A program made the translations under genes and the position numbers. A DNA stretch of 18,385 bases from Terramyces sp. JEL0728 (Eukaryota > Chytridiomycota > Chytridiomycetes > Rhizophydiales > Terramycetaceae): positions 1 to 18,385 of the forward strand of contig JADIIU010000192.1 of NCBI GenBank assembly GCA_027603945.1. The letters run 5' to 3'. The notes under the pieces were generated by a model that was not told the DNA's origin, searched no databases, and saw only the letters and a program-made list of their open reading frames with translations. Positions 8,501 through 16,061 of the stretch are shown here, piece after piece; the stretch's first letter is position 1, and each line of letters begins with the position of its first letter.

Positions 8501-8909
8501 TGCGAATATGAACAAAGTCATTTCTAGCTTTCCTCAAGTTTTCAATCAGTGCTTGAGTAGATTGATCAGAAACTTGGTTATCCCAGCCATTAGAGACAAG
8601 AAGAATATTTGCCAGTAATGAGATATCCCACTGCTTTGCTTTTCCTTCAGCAACCATGTTTTTCTGAGCAGCAAATGCATTTTTCATAAACGGAAGCAGT
8701 AGTTGTCCACTCTGTTCGTCATCATTCCAAGTTGGCATGCAATTGTTCCATCTTTGAATGAAAATATTGTGTAATAGATCTGTAGATCTTTCAAGAAGCA
8801 GATCTAGCAGTGCTTTCTTATCAAATTGCTGATACATGTGATGAAGGTTTTGTTTTGTCAAGAAAGTAAACACTTTACCAGCATAAAGTGGCACAATTGG
8901 ATATTTCAT
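5520..8909 (-). CDS. HEPN-TPR-Sel1-TPR-MYND multidomain protein (~1129 aa)
   Basis: The ATG at 8909 is preferred; the seven extra upstream codons begin with GTG. Numbering from it: residues ~90-150 match a DZIP3-like HEPN domain, with WDISLLANILL, then LRKARNDFVH containing the R-N-x3-H (R-x4-H) motif at R129/H134 that is catalytic in HEPN ribonucleases. TPR repeats of SGT/STI1 type follow (~185-310, starting ALKEKGNAFFKQGHY), then Sel1-like repeats (~385-580, e.g. AMVKYYSKA-type helices and AHNLGLFYWKGKGV), more helical TPR-like repeats (~690-870), and a beta-rich, possibly OB-like module (~960-1065). A C-terminal MYND zinc finger (~1069-1108) follows with C-x2-C-x8-C-x2-C-x5-C-x3-C-x9-H-x3-C complete. 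The frame is intact and intron-free over 3.4 kb. AATAAA overlaps the stop. The role is probably a scaffold that brings an RNase to protein partners, perhaps in stress or immunity; this is inference. Confidence 0.75.
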   Translation of the reverse strand: MKYPIVPLYAGKVFTFLTKQNLHHMYQQFDKKALLDLLLERSTDLLHNIFIQRWNNCMPTWNDDEQSGQLLLPFMKNAFAAQKNMVAEGKAKQWDISLLANILLVSNGWDNQVSDQSTQALIENLRKARNDFVHIRIKNLHLNEMWETLSGLMIGLGDNADELYQIKKDWNIDFLNDDNIEEVIALKEKGNAFFKQGHYVLAAELYTQGVISGSRISLYEKAVLHSNRSAAYLALFNNKTPLEEKTAEEEELFNQWTIYQNFAELSLDDSEKAIEYQRDWWKGYYRKGLALESLKENDKALSAYEKATILENPTKTAESALFRLRLKLGKDQRQDHLNPKAMPMLFSERLENLHAKTGGSAHPRMISKMKEVLPPAEKAVLTGHQYRDGDTDVKQDYEMAVKYYSKAASLNNPDGIYNLALLYKNGLGVEQNIQFSFNLFKRAAEMDPKIMGDCPNTGISILTIGVAEAQHVLGNAYAEGLGCVKDLCLASDWYKKASENGSPESAHNLGLFYWKGKGVQLDLIKAEQYLSLGAYRGNTSAMISLAYFLLQENYDFNGAEMYFERAIRSGSVLAQATESEFKQELKKKCTYFAYIVTWEKKKNLPATNLTNKQRFERFLFGSRFSINDFKKLTLNPQARYREKNPYSIFEKLLVLEERSKNHSTYANRMIYALQSCMKSMMALGNDNEQSVAELAQCYLLEHSVASIPSDMLENYRETVVKLLLTSKVNTTLDLNLKICRSILFMQNNKETVLFLDSCIKDYPNVDFFWNIRGCMKGFMKKYEEGIIDVKESIRLKPDRFDYLYDKAAMLRLCDSSAFESVIAAYQDFIDVSPSDHRKLPESYYAITVILFYIHNQVTPEAQRYYNLGLEAEKSQFPFYLPYESANKILSLPIFASPNQSNSYSKPSVSKDEFLSDPLRIEMIITYRQKLSDMAKLELKDHHFMFSTWKPPKTQTLHSDTFEPITLKDMDPTIDKVYEGKVLEVTIFERAFTYVPSIHVLIFDCNKSMQRLFIYGHPREVGLNLISEVYLPGTKLKIFNPYFRLCNDGKPAIRVDNPNSIVLGVKNNICSACGTVDATKTCAKCKRVYYCSRECQVLDWKVYKHNLICPIALQRKDNNNAKVFTMSHSG

Positions 8910-9065
8910 TGCTATCCTAAATTGTAGCACCGGACCTATTTACAAGTCCATGTTTTCTAGCAATCGTACAAACACATATAGGTGGGTATTGGTTTCGCAC
9001 GTAAACACCATCTTGGTTTTCATCGAATACACGCAAGGTTCATCAAGAATTGGGCCATTATCCAA

Positions 9066-9565
9066 ATGTCTTACAATTCTAGTAATTCATTGGTGGAATA
9101 TTTTCCGGTAATCCCGTGCTTTAAGCCACTCGCTTTTGTGGCAGGCTTAGTCCAAAAATTTTATTTTCTCTTATCATGGACACATAAGAATATCTGCGAA
9201 AAATTAGTTGACTTGGTTTTAGGACCTGATGCAAATGCAACAATGGCAAATCTCGTAATTTCTGCAATCCAACTAGATATTTCAAGCCTTAAATTTCAAA
9301 TACCTATCCGGTCGAGAATTACTCAATCTCTACAAGGAACAGATGAATTTGAAGAATGGATTAGCTCAATATCAGATAGAGGAGAAACAACAGATATTAT
9401 GAAAACTAATTTTACAAAATTAATAGGTGCAACCACCTAGTCGCAAGAATACACGGCTATACTGGTGAAATCAGAGAAATAGGCATCCTTGAATTTATTG
9501 ACTTTAGAATTGAACAAAATCCAAACAGAAGAAATAACTACCGGCAATCTTACAGACAATTTTAA
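9066..9565 (+). pseudogene. Unrecognised frame, probably one gene broken by a frameshift
   Basis: An ATG at 9066 opens 125 residues to a TAG at 9438-9440 (the frame is open upstream to 8982 with a GTG). Before that stop, an overlapping frame from 9410 continues to a TAA at 9563-9565 with a protein-like composition (HLVARIHGYTGEIREIG, then an Arg/Asn-rich tail). The simplest reading is a single gene of ~170 residues with one frameshift near 9415-9435. The first part has a hydrophobic region (VIPCFKPLAFVAGLVQKFYF) and then a polar helical part. I recognise no family. There is no AATAAA close to the stop. Confidence 0.3.
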
Positions 9566-10036
9566 AATTTTTTTAATAATTCTCGTTGGGAGTCAAGGTA
9601 GTTGTGCTCTCTGTATAATTACAGAGGAATTTAATCAAAAATCCCTACTTAACTCACCGCCATATACACTAATAAAAATCTCAAAAAATAGTTAGATTTA
9701 GGGTTACCATATAGTAATTTTAGTTAATCTGACAATATTTTTAAGGTTTTGTTAAAAAAAGACACTTAACGAGCTGGAATTTCACGTGACTATATTTATC
9801 CATATTCTCACCTTTTCTTACGGAGATTTCATCCACTCCTATGACGTTCATACACAATCACACTATATTCTATTGGATTTCTAACTTATATTCCGATGGC
9901 TTATATTGTTCTATGAGCATATAAGTACCTACTCATTCTTCGTGTTAATTTAAACGCGAATTTACAAATGGTCGAAGAAAATGATATTTTAGTGAATTAT
10001 GGAAACTGTATATCTTGTTGGTAAATCTAAGTTTAA
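9566..10036. other. AT-rich stretch without a supported gene
   Basis: Both strands carry only short frames. An 18-codon frame (ATG 9968) reads MVEENDILVNYGNCISCW and stops just before the Cys/His mini-ORF; it may be the displaced start of that ORF. Confidence 0.4.
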
Positions 10037-10150
10037 CTAAGTAACGAAAAGGAACTAAGTAACGAAAACGATATTGAACGTTGTAATGCTCTCACTAAAA
10101 AAAACAAGAAATGTAGAAACCCTAAACATATGTGTCCCCACCACAAGTAA
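10037..10150 (+). pseudogene. Cys/His-rich mini-ORF (possible zinc-binding peptide fragment)
   Basis: An open frame without an ATG ends RCNALTKKNKKCRN, PKHMCPHHK, giving C-x9-C-x6-C-x-H-H. The pattern CxALTKK...C...C..H recalls short zinc-ribbon-like modules (DUF5763-type) seen in bacteria, phages and large DNA viruses; that attribution is from memory and tentative. The upstream part includes a tandem 18-bp duplication of ACTAAGTAACGAAAAGGA (10037-10072), which repeats the residues LSNE. The real start may be the ATG at 9968 with a frameshift. A strong hairpin follows the stop. Confidence 0.35.
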
Positions 10151-10151
10151 T

Positions 10152-10190
10152 AGATATCATAATGACTATTGAGAGTCATTTTAAATATCT
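10152..10190. terminator. Two-step perfect hairpin after the mini-ORF
   Basis: AGATAT (10152-10157) pairs with ATATCT (10185-10190), and AATGACT (10161-10167) pairs with AGTCATT (10174-10180) around a 6-nt loop. It begins directly after the mini-ORF stop. It may be a virus-type transcript end or the core of a small inverted-repeat element. Confidence 0.4.
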
Positions 10191-10302
10191 AATAAAAATT
10201 AAGAAAATATTCATTGTAATTTCAAGTATTTCTAAAAATCGCTAACTGGAGATCAGGGAAACTTGATTAAAGTGATTTTATTACAAATTTACCAAAGGTG
10301 AA

Positions 10303-10995
10303 TTAATTGTTACTTTTCCAATCTTTCAACTGCTTGTTTACCCTTTCAATATCCTGTCTCGCTTTGCTAATTTTGTAATTTAGTCGCCTTTGATCTGCTG
10401 TAAGATGTGAACCTTTAGACGGTGCTAGTATTCTGCTTGATTCACCTAAATATCCTTTATCTCCAAGTAACAGCTTTGTAGGATAAAGGAAAGTCTATGT
10501 CGAAAGACACTTTTATCACTATATGCACCTTTGTAAGGAGATAATTCGCTGCGGTCTTGGAGATACAACTACTTTGTATTTGAGAGCATAAAAATTATCC
10601 TTGCCTGACCAATACTGCCATCGTTGATATTTCGGCTTGATAATTCTGCATCTGGTAACATCAACACAACCAATAAACGGTCCCACACTCTGTAATTGCC
10701 TAAATTCAAGTGGTAATGTAGGTAAATAAATATACAGCATGTTTATAATATCCACCATGTGTTCCTTGTACGTCTTAACGTCTATTTCAAAGAAGTTGGA
10801 TGATATTTGCAAAACATTGTATCTTTTAAGGAAATGGAGTGCCCAAGGTAAATGGATTCACTTCTTCTGCCTATCTTCAGGAATTAGTTCCCAGATTTGC
10901 TGTGTCTGATCTGGAGTTAAACCAAAATGTATTGCATACAAGTCAACATTCGCTGGTTTGATATAAAGCTTGGAAATTTCAAAAAAGTCGTTCAT
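10303..10995 (-). pseudogene. DDE_4 (PIF/Harbinger- or ISL2EU-like) transposase, broken
   Basis: On the minus strand an ATG at 10995 opens a frame interrupted by one in-frame TGA near 10860. The same frame goes on through FLKRYNVLQISSNFFEID to GPFIGCVDVTRCRI, which holds the first catalytic Asp, and YWSGKDNFYALKYKVVV, the usual strand after it. It stops at 10519. In another frame SDKSVFRHRLS matches the region of the second Asp, and a third frame has LLGDKGYLGESSRILAP and KARQDIERVNKQLKDW, the end of the fold with the catalytic Glu, up to a TAA at 10303. There are thus at least one stop and two frameshifts. AATAAA (minus, 10277-10282) lies 21 nt after the stop. An N-terminal HTH is not evident, and termini were not found. 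Confidence 0.65.
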
Positions 10996-11213
10996 CCTAA
11001 ATATTTTAGTATATTTCCGTGTATTTTAATGAAGACATTTTCTTGCATCTTCATCACTCCAATCAGATTGGCGTTTATTAAATTTCTACTATCTTTGAAC
11101 TTTTAAATAAGCAGGAATCATAAATAATTTTATTAGACACTATTAAAGATCCATCCGGAAAAGGTATGCCAAGTTAAACCTAAATCATATATTATCGACT
11201 ACCGTAATTCTGA

Positions 11214-12527
11214 ATGTCTAAGGCCCTAAAAAAAAATAATGAAAATAAAATTTTACGTGGGCAAAATTCAGATCGGCCTTCGACATACATGATAATTCAT
11301 CAATTTAAAGAAATGGAAGAAAATTATACCACAAATGAAATTGCAGATACTGAAAACCACCAATTCATCAAAAATTTTAGGAGAAGCTACTCAATGAAAA
11401 CAAAGCAAATGGCAATTAAGCGTATCACAGATTTGCAGGATTCAGTAAAGCATCCAATAGTTCAAGTATCTAAAGAACTACCTATTCCAGTAAGAATACT
11501 TAGAAAATGGTGGTCGGATGCAGAGGGTATTATGGCAATGGATGAAAATAAGAAAACATTACATGAAGGAAGAAAGAGAAAACACCAAAAAGGAGAAATT
11601 CATGCTGTTCAATTCATCAAAGATAAAAGAGAGCTCAGAAAACCAGCAATTAGCGCATTGGATGTAGCAAAAGAAGTCTCTACAAGATTTCCTAATGAAT
11701 TTGGAAATTTGGACAAATGTAGGAGCTGGGTGTATAGGATTTTGGATAGAAACAATTTAAGCATCAGGAGAAAGACCAATGAAGGCAATTCCAAGTTGTC
11801 CGAAGAGGAAATGGGGCAAATCCATCTGGATTTTGTTATGCATTTCAAAGCTCTAATGGGAATTCACAAATTCGATTTGCATAACGTCATCAATATGGAT
11901 GAGACAGGGTGTTACTTTGATATGCCATCCAACACCACCATTGCGGAGAAAGGATCAAAAACTGTTAGAATTGATTCAAATACAAATTCAAATCATTGCA
12001 CTGTGTTTTTATCTGTAGCTTTGGATGGCTCAAAGTTAAAGCCATTAGTTGTCTGGAAAGCAAAGCCGGATGGTACCGTATTCAGCAGGTTAAAACAATT
12101 GGATTCAAGAAATGCTTATTGTTGCCAGGAGAAAGGGTGGTGTAATGAAAATGCTATGGCTGTTTGGGTCGACCAATGTTTAAAGGACTATCTCAAGGAT
12201 ATCAGTAGCCCTAAACTTTTGATGATGGATAACTTTTCAGCTCATCAAACATCTGCAACGCGCAATTTACTTTCGAACCTGGGAACATCAATGCTAATGC
12301 TCCCACCTAACATGACTTCGAAAGTACAGATTCTGGATGTTGGGATCAATAAGCCATTCAAGGACTACATGCGCTCTATATACCATGACTATTTACTGAA
12401 CAATCCCACTGGCAAAGTAACAAAAGTTTTGATTTCAAAATGGATTGCAGACTCTTGGGAAAGAATACCTGAAGAATTTGTAATAAATACTGCACATCGC
12501 ATTGGGTTTATTAATAAAAATGAATAA
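11214..12527 (+). CDS. Pogo/Tigger-family DDE_1 transposase, intact
   Basis: This 437-residue frame is complete. Residues ~57-100 form a psq-like HTH (MKTKQMAIKRITD...LRKWWSDAE), ~125-187 a CENP-B/Tc5-type second HTH ending SWVYRILDRNNLSIRR, and ~224-400 the DDE_1 nuclease. Catalytic residues are visible as D229 in INMDETG, D339 in MMDNFSAH and D375 in VQILDVGINKPFK, a spacing of 35 residues between the last two, as expected for pogo-like enzymes (DD~35D). The protein would cut and paste DNA at TA sites. No stop or frameshift is present, unlike every other transposase here, so it is young or under selection. AATAAA lies at 12557. It converges with the gene at 12626. Clear terminal inverted repeats were not found, so a domesticated gene is possible. 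Confidence 0.85.
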   Translation: MSKALKKNNENKILRGQNSDRPSTYMIIHQFKEMEENYTTNEIADTENHQFIKNFRRSYSMKTKQMAIKRITDLQDSVKHPIVQVSKELPIPVRILRKWWSDAEGIMAMDENKKTLHEGRKRKHQKGEIHAVQFIKDKRELRKPAISALDVAKEVSTRFPNEFGNLDKCRSWVYRILDRNNLSIRRKTNEGNSKLSEEEMGQIHLDFVMHFKALMGIHKFDLHNVINMDETGCYFDMPSNTTIAEKGSKTVRIDSNTNSNHCTVFLSVALDGSKLKPLVVWKAKPDGTVFSRLKQLDSRNAYCCQEKGWCNENAMAVWVDQCLKDYLKDISSPKLLMMDNFSAHQTSATRNLLSNLGTSMLMLPPNMTSKVQILDVGINKPFKDYMRSIYHDYLLNNPTGKVTKVLISKWIADSWERIPEEFVINTAHRIGFINKNE

Positions 12528-12625
12528 GGCACCTTTTAGTTACATTACACTTGGGCAATAAAATCATCGATTTATTTATGCAAGCCATATTTACGACCGA
12601 CTTTTGAACTTTAAAACGATAAATT

Positions 12626-13348
12626 TTATTGCCATAAGTCCACAAATTCTTCTGGGTACCCAGGTTCAAATGTTACAATTAATCCATCATCATCTCCACT
12701 CTTTCTGAACTTTATATCCACTCTTTCTCCTTCAAAGCAATAGAAAAATTGAACTTGAGAGGTACAACCAAAGAATTCTTGTGCCCAAGAAAAAATATAA
12801 GGAAGTTTTGATTTATATTCTGTAGCGTCAATCATACACCAAGTTTCATACTTGTGTCTCGTTATATTTTCTTGAATTTTGTTGAGTTCATTAATATCAG
12901 AATACAAAAATCCATTGTTTGGAAATTTTAAATGAGTTTCCAATCTCCAATTTCCGTTGAAAATATTTGATTTCACAATAATGTTGGCCTGCCAAATAAG
13001 TTTATCATATGTAAATTGGTAAGATTGTTGTTGGTGAATATTGGTATCTCTTTGGATACTATTGAAATCGAAATAAGTTTTTACAGTTTCTGGTGTTAAA
13101 TTACCACTATTTTTCCAGGTTTCAAATAAGTTATCTATAAAATTAAAATTAAACCGTTCAGGAAATCTTTCTTTTGCTTGTTGGTAAAGAAGTTCGTGTA
13201 TACTATGGAATGGAACTAAAACAGATCCTTTTTTTGGACATAAGGCTCTGTAAAGTGTGTACTCGTCAGAAGCTAAATTTTCAGATTTGCTACGTTTTCT
13301 ACTCATACTATTTAGAAGATAAAAAATGGCGTAATTTTTTATTGTCAT
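12626..13348 (-). CDS. Unrecognised ~226-240-residue protein
   Basis: Two ATGs are possible, 13348 (240 aa) and 13306 (226 aa). The second starts MSRKRSKSENL, a more natural N-terminus with a short basic patch that could be a nuclear signal. The protein is soluble, rich in aromatic and Asn/Gln residues, with no membrane segment, and ends in an acidic region (SGDDDGLIV, then GYPEEFVDLWQ). I recognise no domain. The frame is intact. Its stop lies inside an AATAAA (minus, 12625-12630), and it converges with the pogo transposase gene, 98 bp apart. Upstream, its start is ~110-155 bp from the terminal repeat of the two-ORF transposon, beyond which lies the divergent deaminase gene. It may be a host gene or a passenger of a mobile element. 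Confidence 0.5.
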   Translation of the reverse strand: MTIKNYAIFYLLNSMSRKRSKSENLASDEYTLYRALCPKKGSVLVPFHSIHELLYQQAKERFPERFNFNFIDNLFETWKNSGNLTPETVKTYFDFNSIQRDTNIHQQQSYQFTYDKLIWQANIIVKSNIFNGNWRLETHLKFPNNGFLYSDINELNKIQENITRHKYETWCMIDATEYKSKLPYIFSWAQEFFGCTSQVQFFYCFEGERVDIKFRKSGDDDGLIVTFEPGYPEEFVDLWQ

Positions 13349-13460
13349 TTATGAAATAACCAATCAAAAATTAAGAAATCAGGTGACCTTTACACATGAC
13401 TATAACAAAAAATGTTAATGTTTTGAACTCCATTTCGCAACATTTAAAATTTTTTATGTA

Positions 13461-13481
13461 TTGCGCTTTCACCAGAAAATG
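13461..13481 (+). repeat. Left terminal inverted repeat of the two-ORF transposon
   Basis: TTGCGC + 9 nt + AAAATG, adjacent to TA at 13459-13460. The two conserved blocks match the inverted right end and the left end at 2606. Confidence 0.65.
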
Positions 13482-13508
13482 AAATTGTAGCGATTTTTTA
13501 TCATTTGA

Positions 13509-14468
13509 ATGGCAACTATCGCAAGACAAGACACCTTTTTCACCATTAAACTCCAAGTTGTAGTGAAGGATTTCCTGAACCAGCAAACTAGAAATCTAGC
13601 AAATCATGGTGAACAGACGATTTACTGCAGTAGTCCTGAAGATTTTGTACAGAAGCTGTGGGATCTCTTACAACACCATTTAGAAAAGGAAGTGACTTTT
13701 GACGAACATGGCTTAAACCCAGTAATGGCGAGTGAAGGTCCGACAATTGACAGTATTGACAAATTCATTAGATTCAAGAGCAGCAATCATATGAAATTGC
13801 CATCTCAAATTACGCTTACAACTTTGCAAAATTTAGCTGCAAAAGATGCTTTTAATACTATAGTCTGTAGATACTCAATTAGTGTTTGTAAATTAAAACA
13901 ATGGACCACAATTCAGGAAAAATTCATCCAACACCAAAATGTTGACAGAGCTAGTGCAACAAGCAACACAGTTGTTCAAGAAATTATGCGGAAATTACGG
14001 CAGGAATGGAGTGAAAGATACACGGCCGGTAGTGCACATTGGATGAATTGGGCGTCATATATCGCAGAGCAACCGATTCACACACATGAAGATAAAATCA
14101 AAGAACCACCACCTTCTGATCTGATTCGACATTTCTGTTCTGTCCCTAGTAATAGGCAACTGCGCGTCGAAGAGTTACACAGCAGCCTTAGGGTATCATC
14201 GAACATTGTTGAACAAACCCAATACTTGTTGAATCAAATACAAGATATCTACAGACAACAGCAGGAAGAACACAAGATTCGTGATCAAGAGATGGAAAGT
14301 GCAATTAGCCATTTTCAATCTGCTATGAGACAACAAAAGGAAGAAAACAGAATACGTGAACAGGAGATGAGAAACGCACTTTTCATTTTTCAATCTGTTT
14401 TGGATGCGTATGACAATGTAATACCCGAAATGGAGGTACAGGTAAGACTGATGATAGGAGGCCAGTAG
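13509..14468 (+). CDS. Transposon accessory protein with coiled-coil tail (319 aa, intact)
   Basis: The ATG at 13509 is only 48 bp inside the left terminus. The N-terminal ~215 residues are predicted mixed/helical with family landmarks seen also in copy 1: KDFLNQQ (~22-28), TTLQNL (~100-105), DRASATSN (~143-150), HWMNWASYI (~175-183) and PPPSDLIRHF (~198-207). Residues ~235-310 are a charged coiled coil made by a 25-residue duplication (IRDQEMESAISHFQS then IREQEMRNALFIFQS), due to a 75-bp tandem repeat at 14256-14405. I recognise no known domain. AATAAA lies at 14546. It remains open although the partner transposase is broken. It may bind DNA or the transposase, or be on its way to a host role; all this is inference. 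Confidence 0.65.
   Translation: MATIARQDTFFTIKLQVVVKDFLNQQTRNLANHGEQTIYCSSPEDFVQKLWDLLQHHLEKEVTFDEHGLNPVMASEGPTIDSIDKFIRFKSSNHMKLPSQITLTTLQNLAAKDAFNTIVCRYSISVCKLKQWTTIQEKFIQHQNVDRASATSNTVVQEIMRKLRQEWSERYTAGSAHWMNWASYIAEQPIHTHEDKIKEPPPSDLIRHFCSVPSNRQLRVEELHSSLRVSSNIVEQTQYLLNQIQDIYRQQQEEHKIRDQEMESAISHFQSAMRQQKEENRIREQEMRNALFIFQSVLDAYDNVIPEMEVQVRLMIGGQ
14256..14405 (+). repeat. 75-bp tandem duplication inside the accessory ORF
   Basis: Units 14256-14330 and 14331-14405 align, beginning CAACAGCAGGAAGAA and CAACAAAAGGAAGAA, and encode two 25-residue coiled-coil repeats. Copy 1 of the family has a shorter tail without this duplication. Confidence 0.6.
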
Positions 14469-14577
14469 GCCAATCGAACATTCAAGTTTAACTAATCGAT
14501 TACGAGGACGCATAACGGAACAGTTGGACACGGACCACGCACTGTAATAAAACATAAAACCTGCTTTATTTTCCACC

Positions 14578-15845
14578 TCAAAGGATGTTTTCAAGTTGGT
14601 CAAATTCTGAATCCTTCTGCAATTCTTCCTCAGCATTTTCGTCACTTTCTTCACTATCATACAATTCATTGCTAATAATATCTAGTTGTGGGGTTTCAAC
14701 CTCTAAATTTAAAATTGGGAATACTAGTAGCAGATTGCGTATTTATTGACATTGGATTGACATCTTGTGCATTAACTAAAGGTGGAAATAGTGAGGACTC
14801 AGAAAATTCAAGTGCAGCTTCTTCATAGACTGATGGTTCATTCTGTCGTGCTCCAGAATTGGCTTGAATACTTTTTCCCATTATGTCTACACATCCAGGA
14901 TTGAAACTGAAATCAAACTCATAACCGCATTTACGAAAGATTCATGAGAAATCGTAGACGAGATATCTATCAAAAATACTATTCACAAATGGAGCAAGTG
15001 GAACATTCTTTCCTTCTTTGTAGTATTTCCTGAAATCCTTTTTAATCATTCCAAACAGGAATTCTATAGAGTTGTAGAAAGGACAATATGCAGGCAAATA
15101 AACTGGAAAATCTCAATTGAACGAATCAAGTGAACAATATCTGGATCTTTGCTTCATCCATAATCCAGACACTGTTTTTACCAGGATAGCCTTGTATGTT
15201 TCTATTATACCTGGCAAAGTCGGTGATACATTCGACAAAAACCTTTCTAGTAAAAGTACCTTCAACTCTGTAATAGTCAAGGACGCCTGTTTCATTGATA
15301 AATGCCAAATAAGAAACTCTTGGCTTATGCGTAAATTCGCCTTTTCTAATGATTCGTTCTCCTTTTACACTATAGCCCCCGATTATCAAAAGAAACTTTA
15401 TCTAAGAATACCAATTGCTGTTTCATCCAATGAATACTTTAAAGTTCTTTGCTGTATCGAATGACATCCTTGAACGCGATATTTAGTGCACGACGTTCTA
15501 CCACTTTTCTCGTAAAGTTAGATTTATGTAGAATCATAAAAATTGTTGTCAACCCAATAGTTTTTGGAAAGAAAACATCCTGAAATCTGTCTCTGCATTC
15601 TGCGATGTATGAAGTTGGGTTCTCATTAAAATAGTCGATAATCCATTGCATTTCATCAGTAGTAATTCTTCCAATCTTTTGTGTTTGTTCTCTGGTTAAA
15701 CTTTGTCCACTTGCATACTTGTTCACCATCTACTGATTGTTGATTTGCTCTTTGCCAATACTTTGGAAAGACGAGCTTGAGTTATCCCGGCATAGTAATA
15801 CGCATAGAGGCAATGAAACTGTGTTAATATTCATTACCTTCACTT
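14578..15845 (-). pseudogene. Tc1/IS630-like DD(~34)E transposase, multiply frameshifted
   Basis: Read on the minus strand in order: an HTH with YAYYYAGITQARLSKV and KSTISRW; a frameshift near 15732; NKYASGQSLTREQTQKIGR and a second helical DNA-binding part (15729-15439); then VFLDKVSFDNRG in another frame with the first catalytic Asp (~15405-15390). Next come GYSVKGERI and, after a strand, SVWIMDEAKIQ with the second Asp (stop at 15126), then two shifts to YLPAYCPFYNSIEF with the catalytic Glu. After an in-frame TGA near 14940 comes FRKCGYEF...NPGC. The final frame has an acidic tail (ESDENAEEELQ) ending at 14578. This is the DDE_3 arrangement. At least four disruptions make it inactive. AATAAA (minus, 14565-14570) follows the stop by 8 nt. 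Confidence 0.7.
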
Positions 15846-15918
15846 CCAGATGTGCTTGCTTGCCCAAAACTGCATCTTTTAGACTTATTTTTTCAGTGCG
15901 ACTTACAATTATCTACCG

Positions 15919-15928
15919 TCGCATGCGA
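15919..15928. repeat. Subterminal palindrome TCGCATGCGA
   Basis: A perfect 10-bp palindrome extended by imperfect arms (15916-15931) lies ~45 bp inside the right terminus, on the 5' side of the transposase. TCGCATGC recurs at 18218-18225, ~50 bp upstream of the third transposase. It could be a transposase binding site or promoter operator. Confidence 0.35.
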
Positions 15929-15951
15929 TGGCTTTTTCTCATCGTGTGTTA

Positions 15952-15972
15952 CATTTTAAACTGTTGGCGCAA
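15952..15972 (-). repeat. Right terminal inverted repeat of the two-ORF transposon
   Basis: CATTTT + 9 nt + GCGCAA, followed by TA at 15973-15974. It is the inverse of the left end with identical spacing. Confidence 0.65.
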
Positions 15973-16061
15973 TACCGCTTTATAATGCATTAAAGTTGAA
16001 TAAGGTGTGGCTTAAATTTTTGTTAACTAAAACATTTCGTGTGGCTTTTACTTCATCATAA

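Larger units (their letters stand above)
13461..15972. mobile_element. Complete two-ORF Tc1/IS630-like DNA transposon (2512 bp)
   Basis: The left end (13461-13481) starts TTGCGC, has nine variable bases and then AAAATG. The right end (15952-15972) is the inverse with the same spacing (CATTTT, nine bases, GCGCAA). TA flanks both sides (13459-13460 and 15973-15974), as expected for the TA target of Tc1/mariner/IS630 elements. Inside are a plus-strand accessory ORF (13509-14468) and a convergent minus-strand transposase (14578-15845), with opposing AATAAA signals between them. The transposase is frameshifted, so this copy is not autonomous. A near-perfect palindrome with core TCGCATGCGA (15919-15928) lies near the right end. 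Related copies are at 2606 and beyond 18267. Confidence 0.75.

Noticed and set aside
9489..9695. 68-codon plus-strand frame
   Set aside because: Starts with a non-ATG codon, overlaps the better-looking frame ending at 9565 and has no recognisable features.
11094..12615. TTTGAACTTT present near 11094 and near 12604, on both sides of the pogo gene
   Set aside because: It is a short AT-rich direct repeat, not an inverted one; no TA-flanked termini could be paired.
14196..14669. 157-codon minus-strand frame opposite the accessory ORF
   Set aside because: It is antisense to the coiled-coil repeat and out of frame with the transposase acidic tail; composition looks like a shadow.
15979..15986. 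TTTATAAT upstream of the deaminase gene as a TATA box
   Set aside because: Such strings are common in this AT-rich DNA, and it lies ~80 bp from the ATG directly beside the transposon end; not enough to call.
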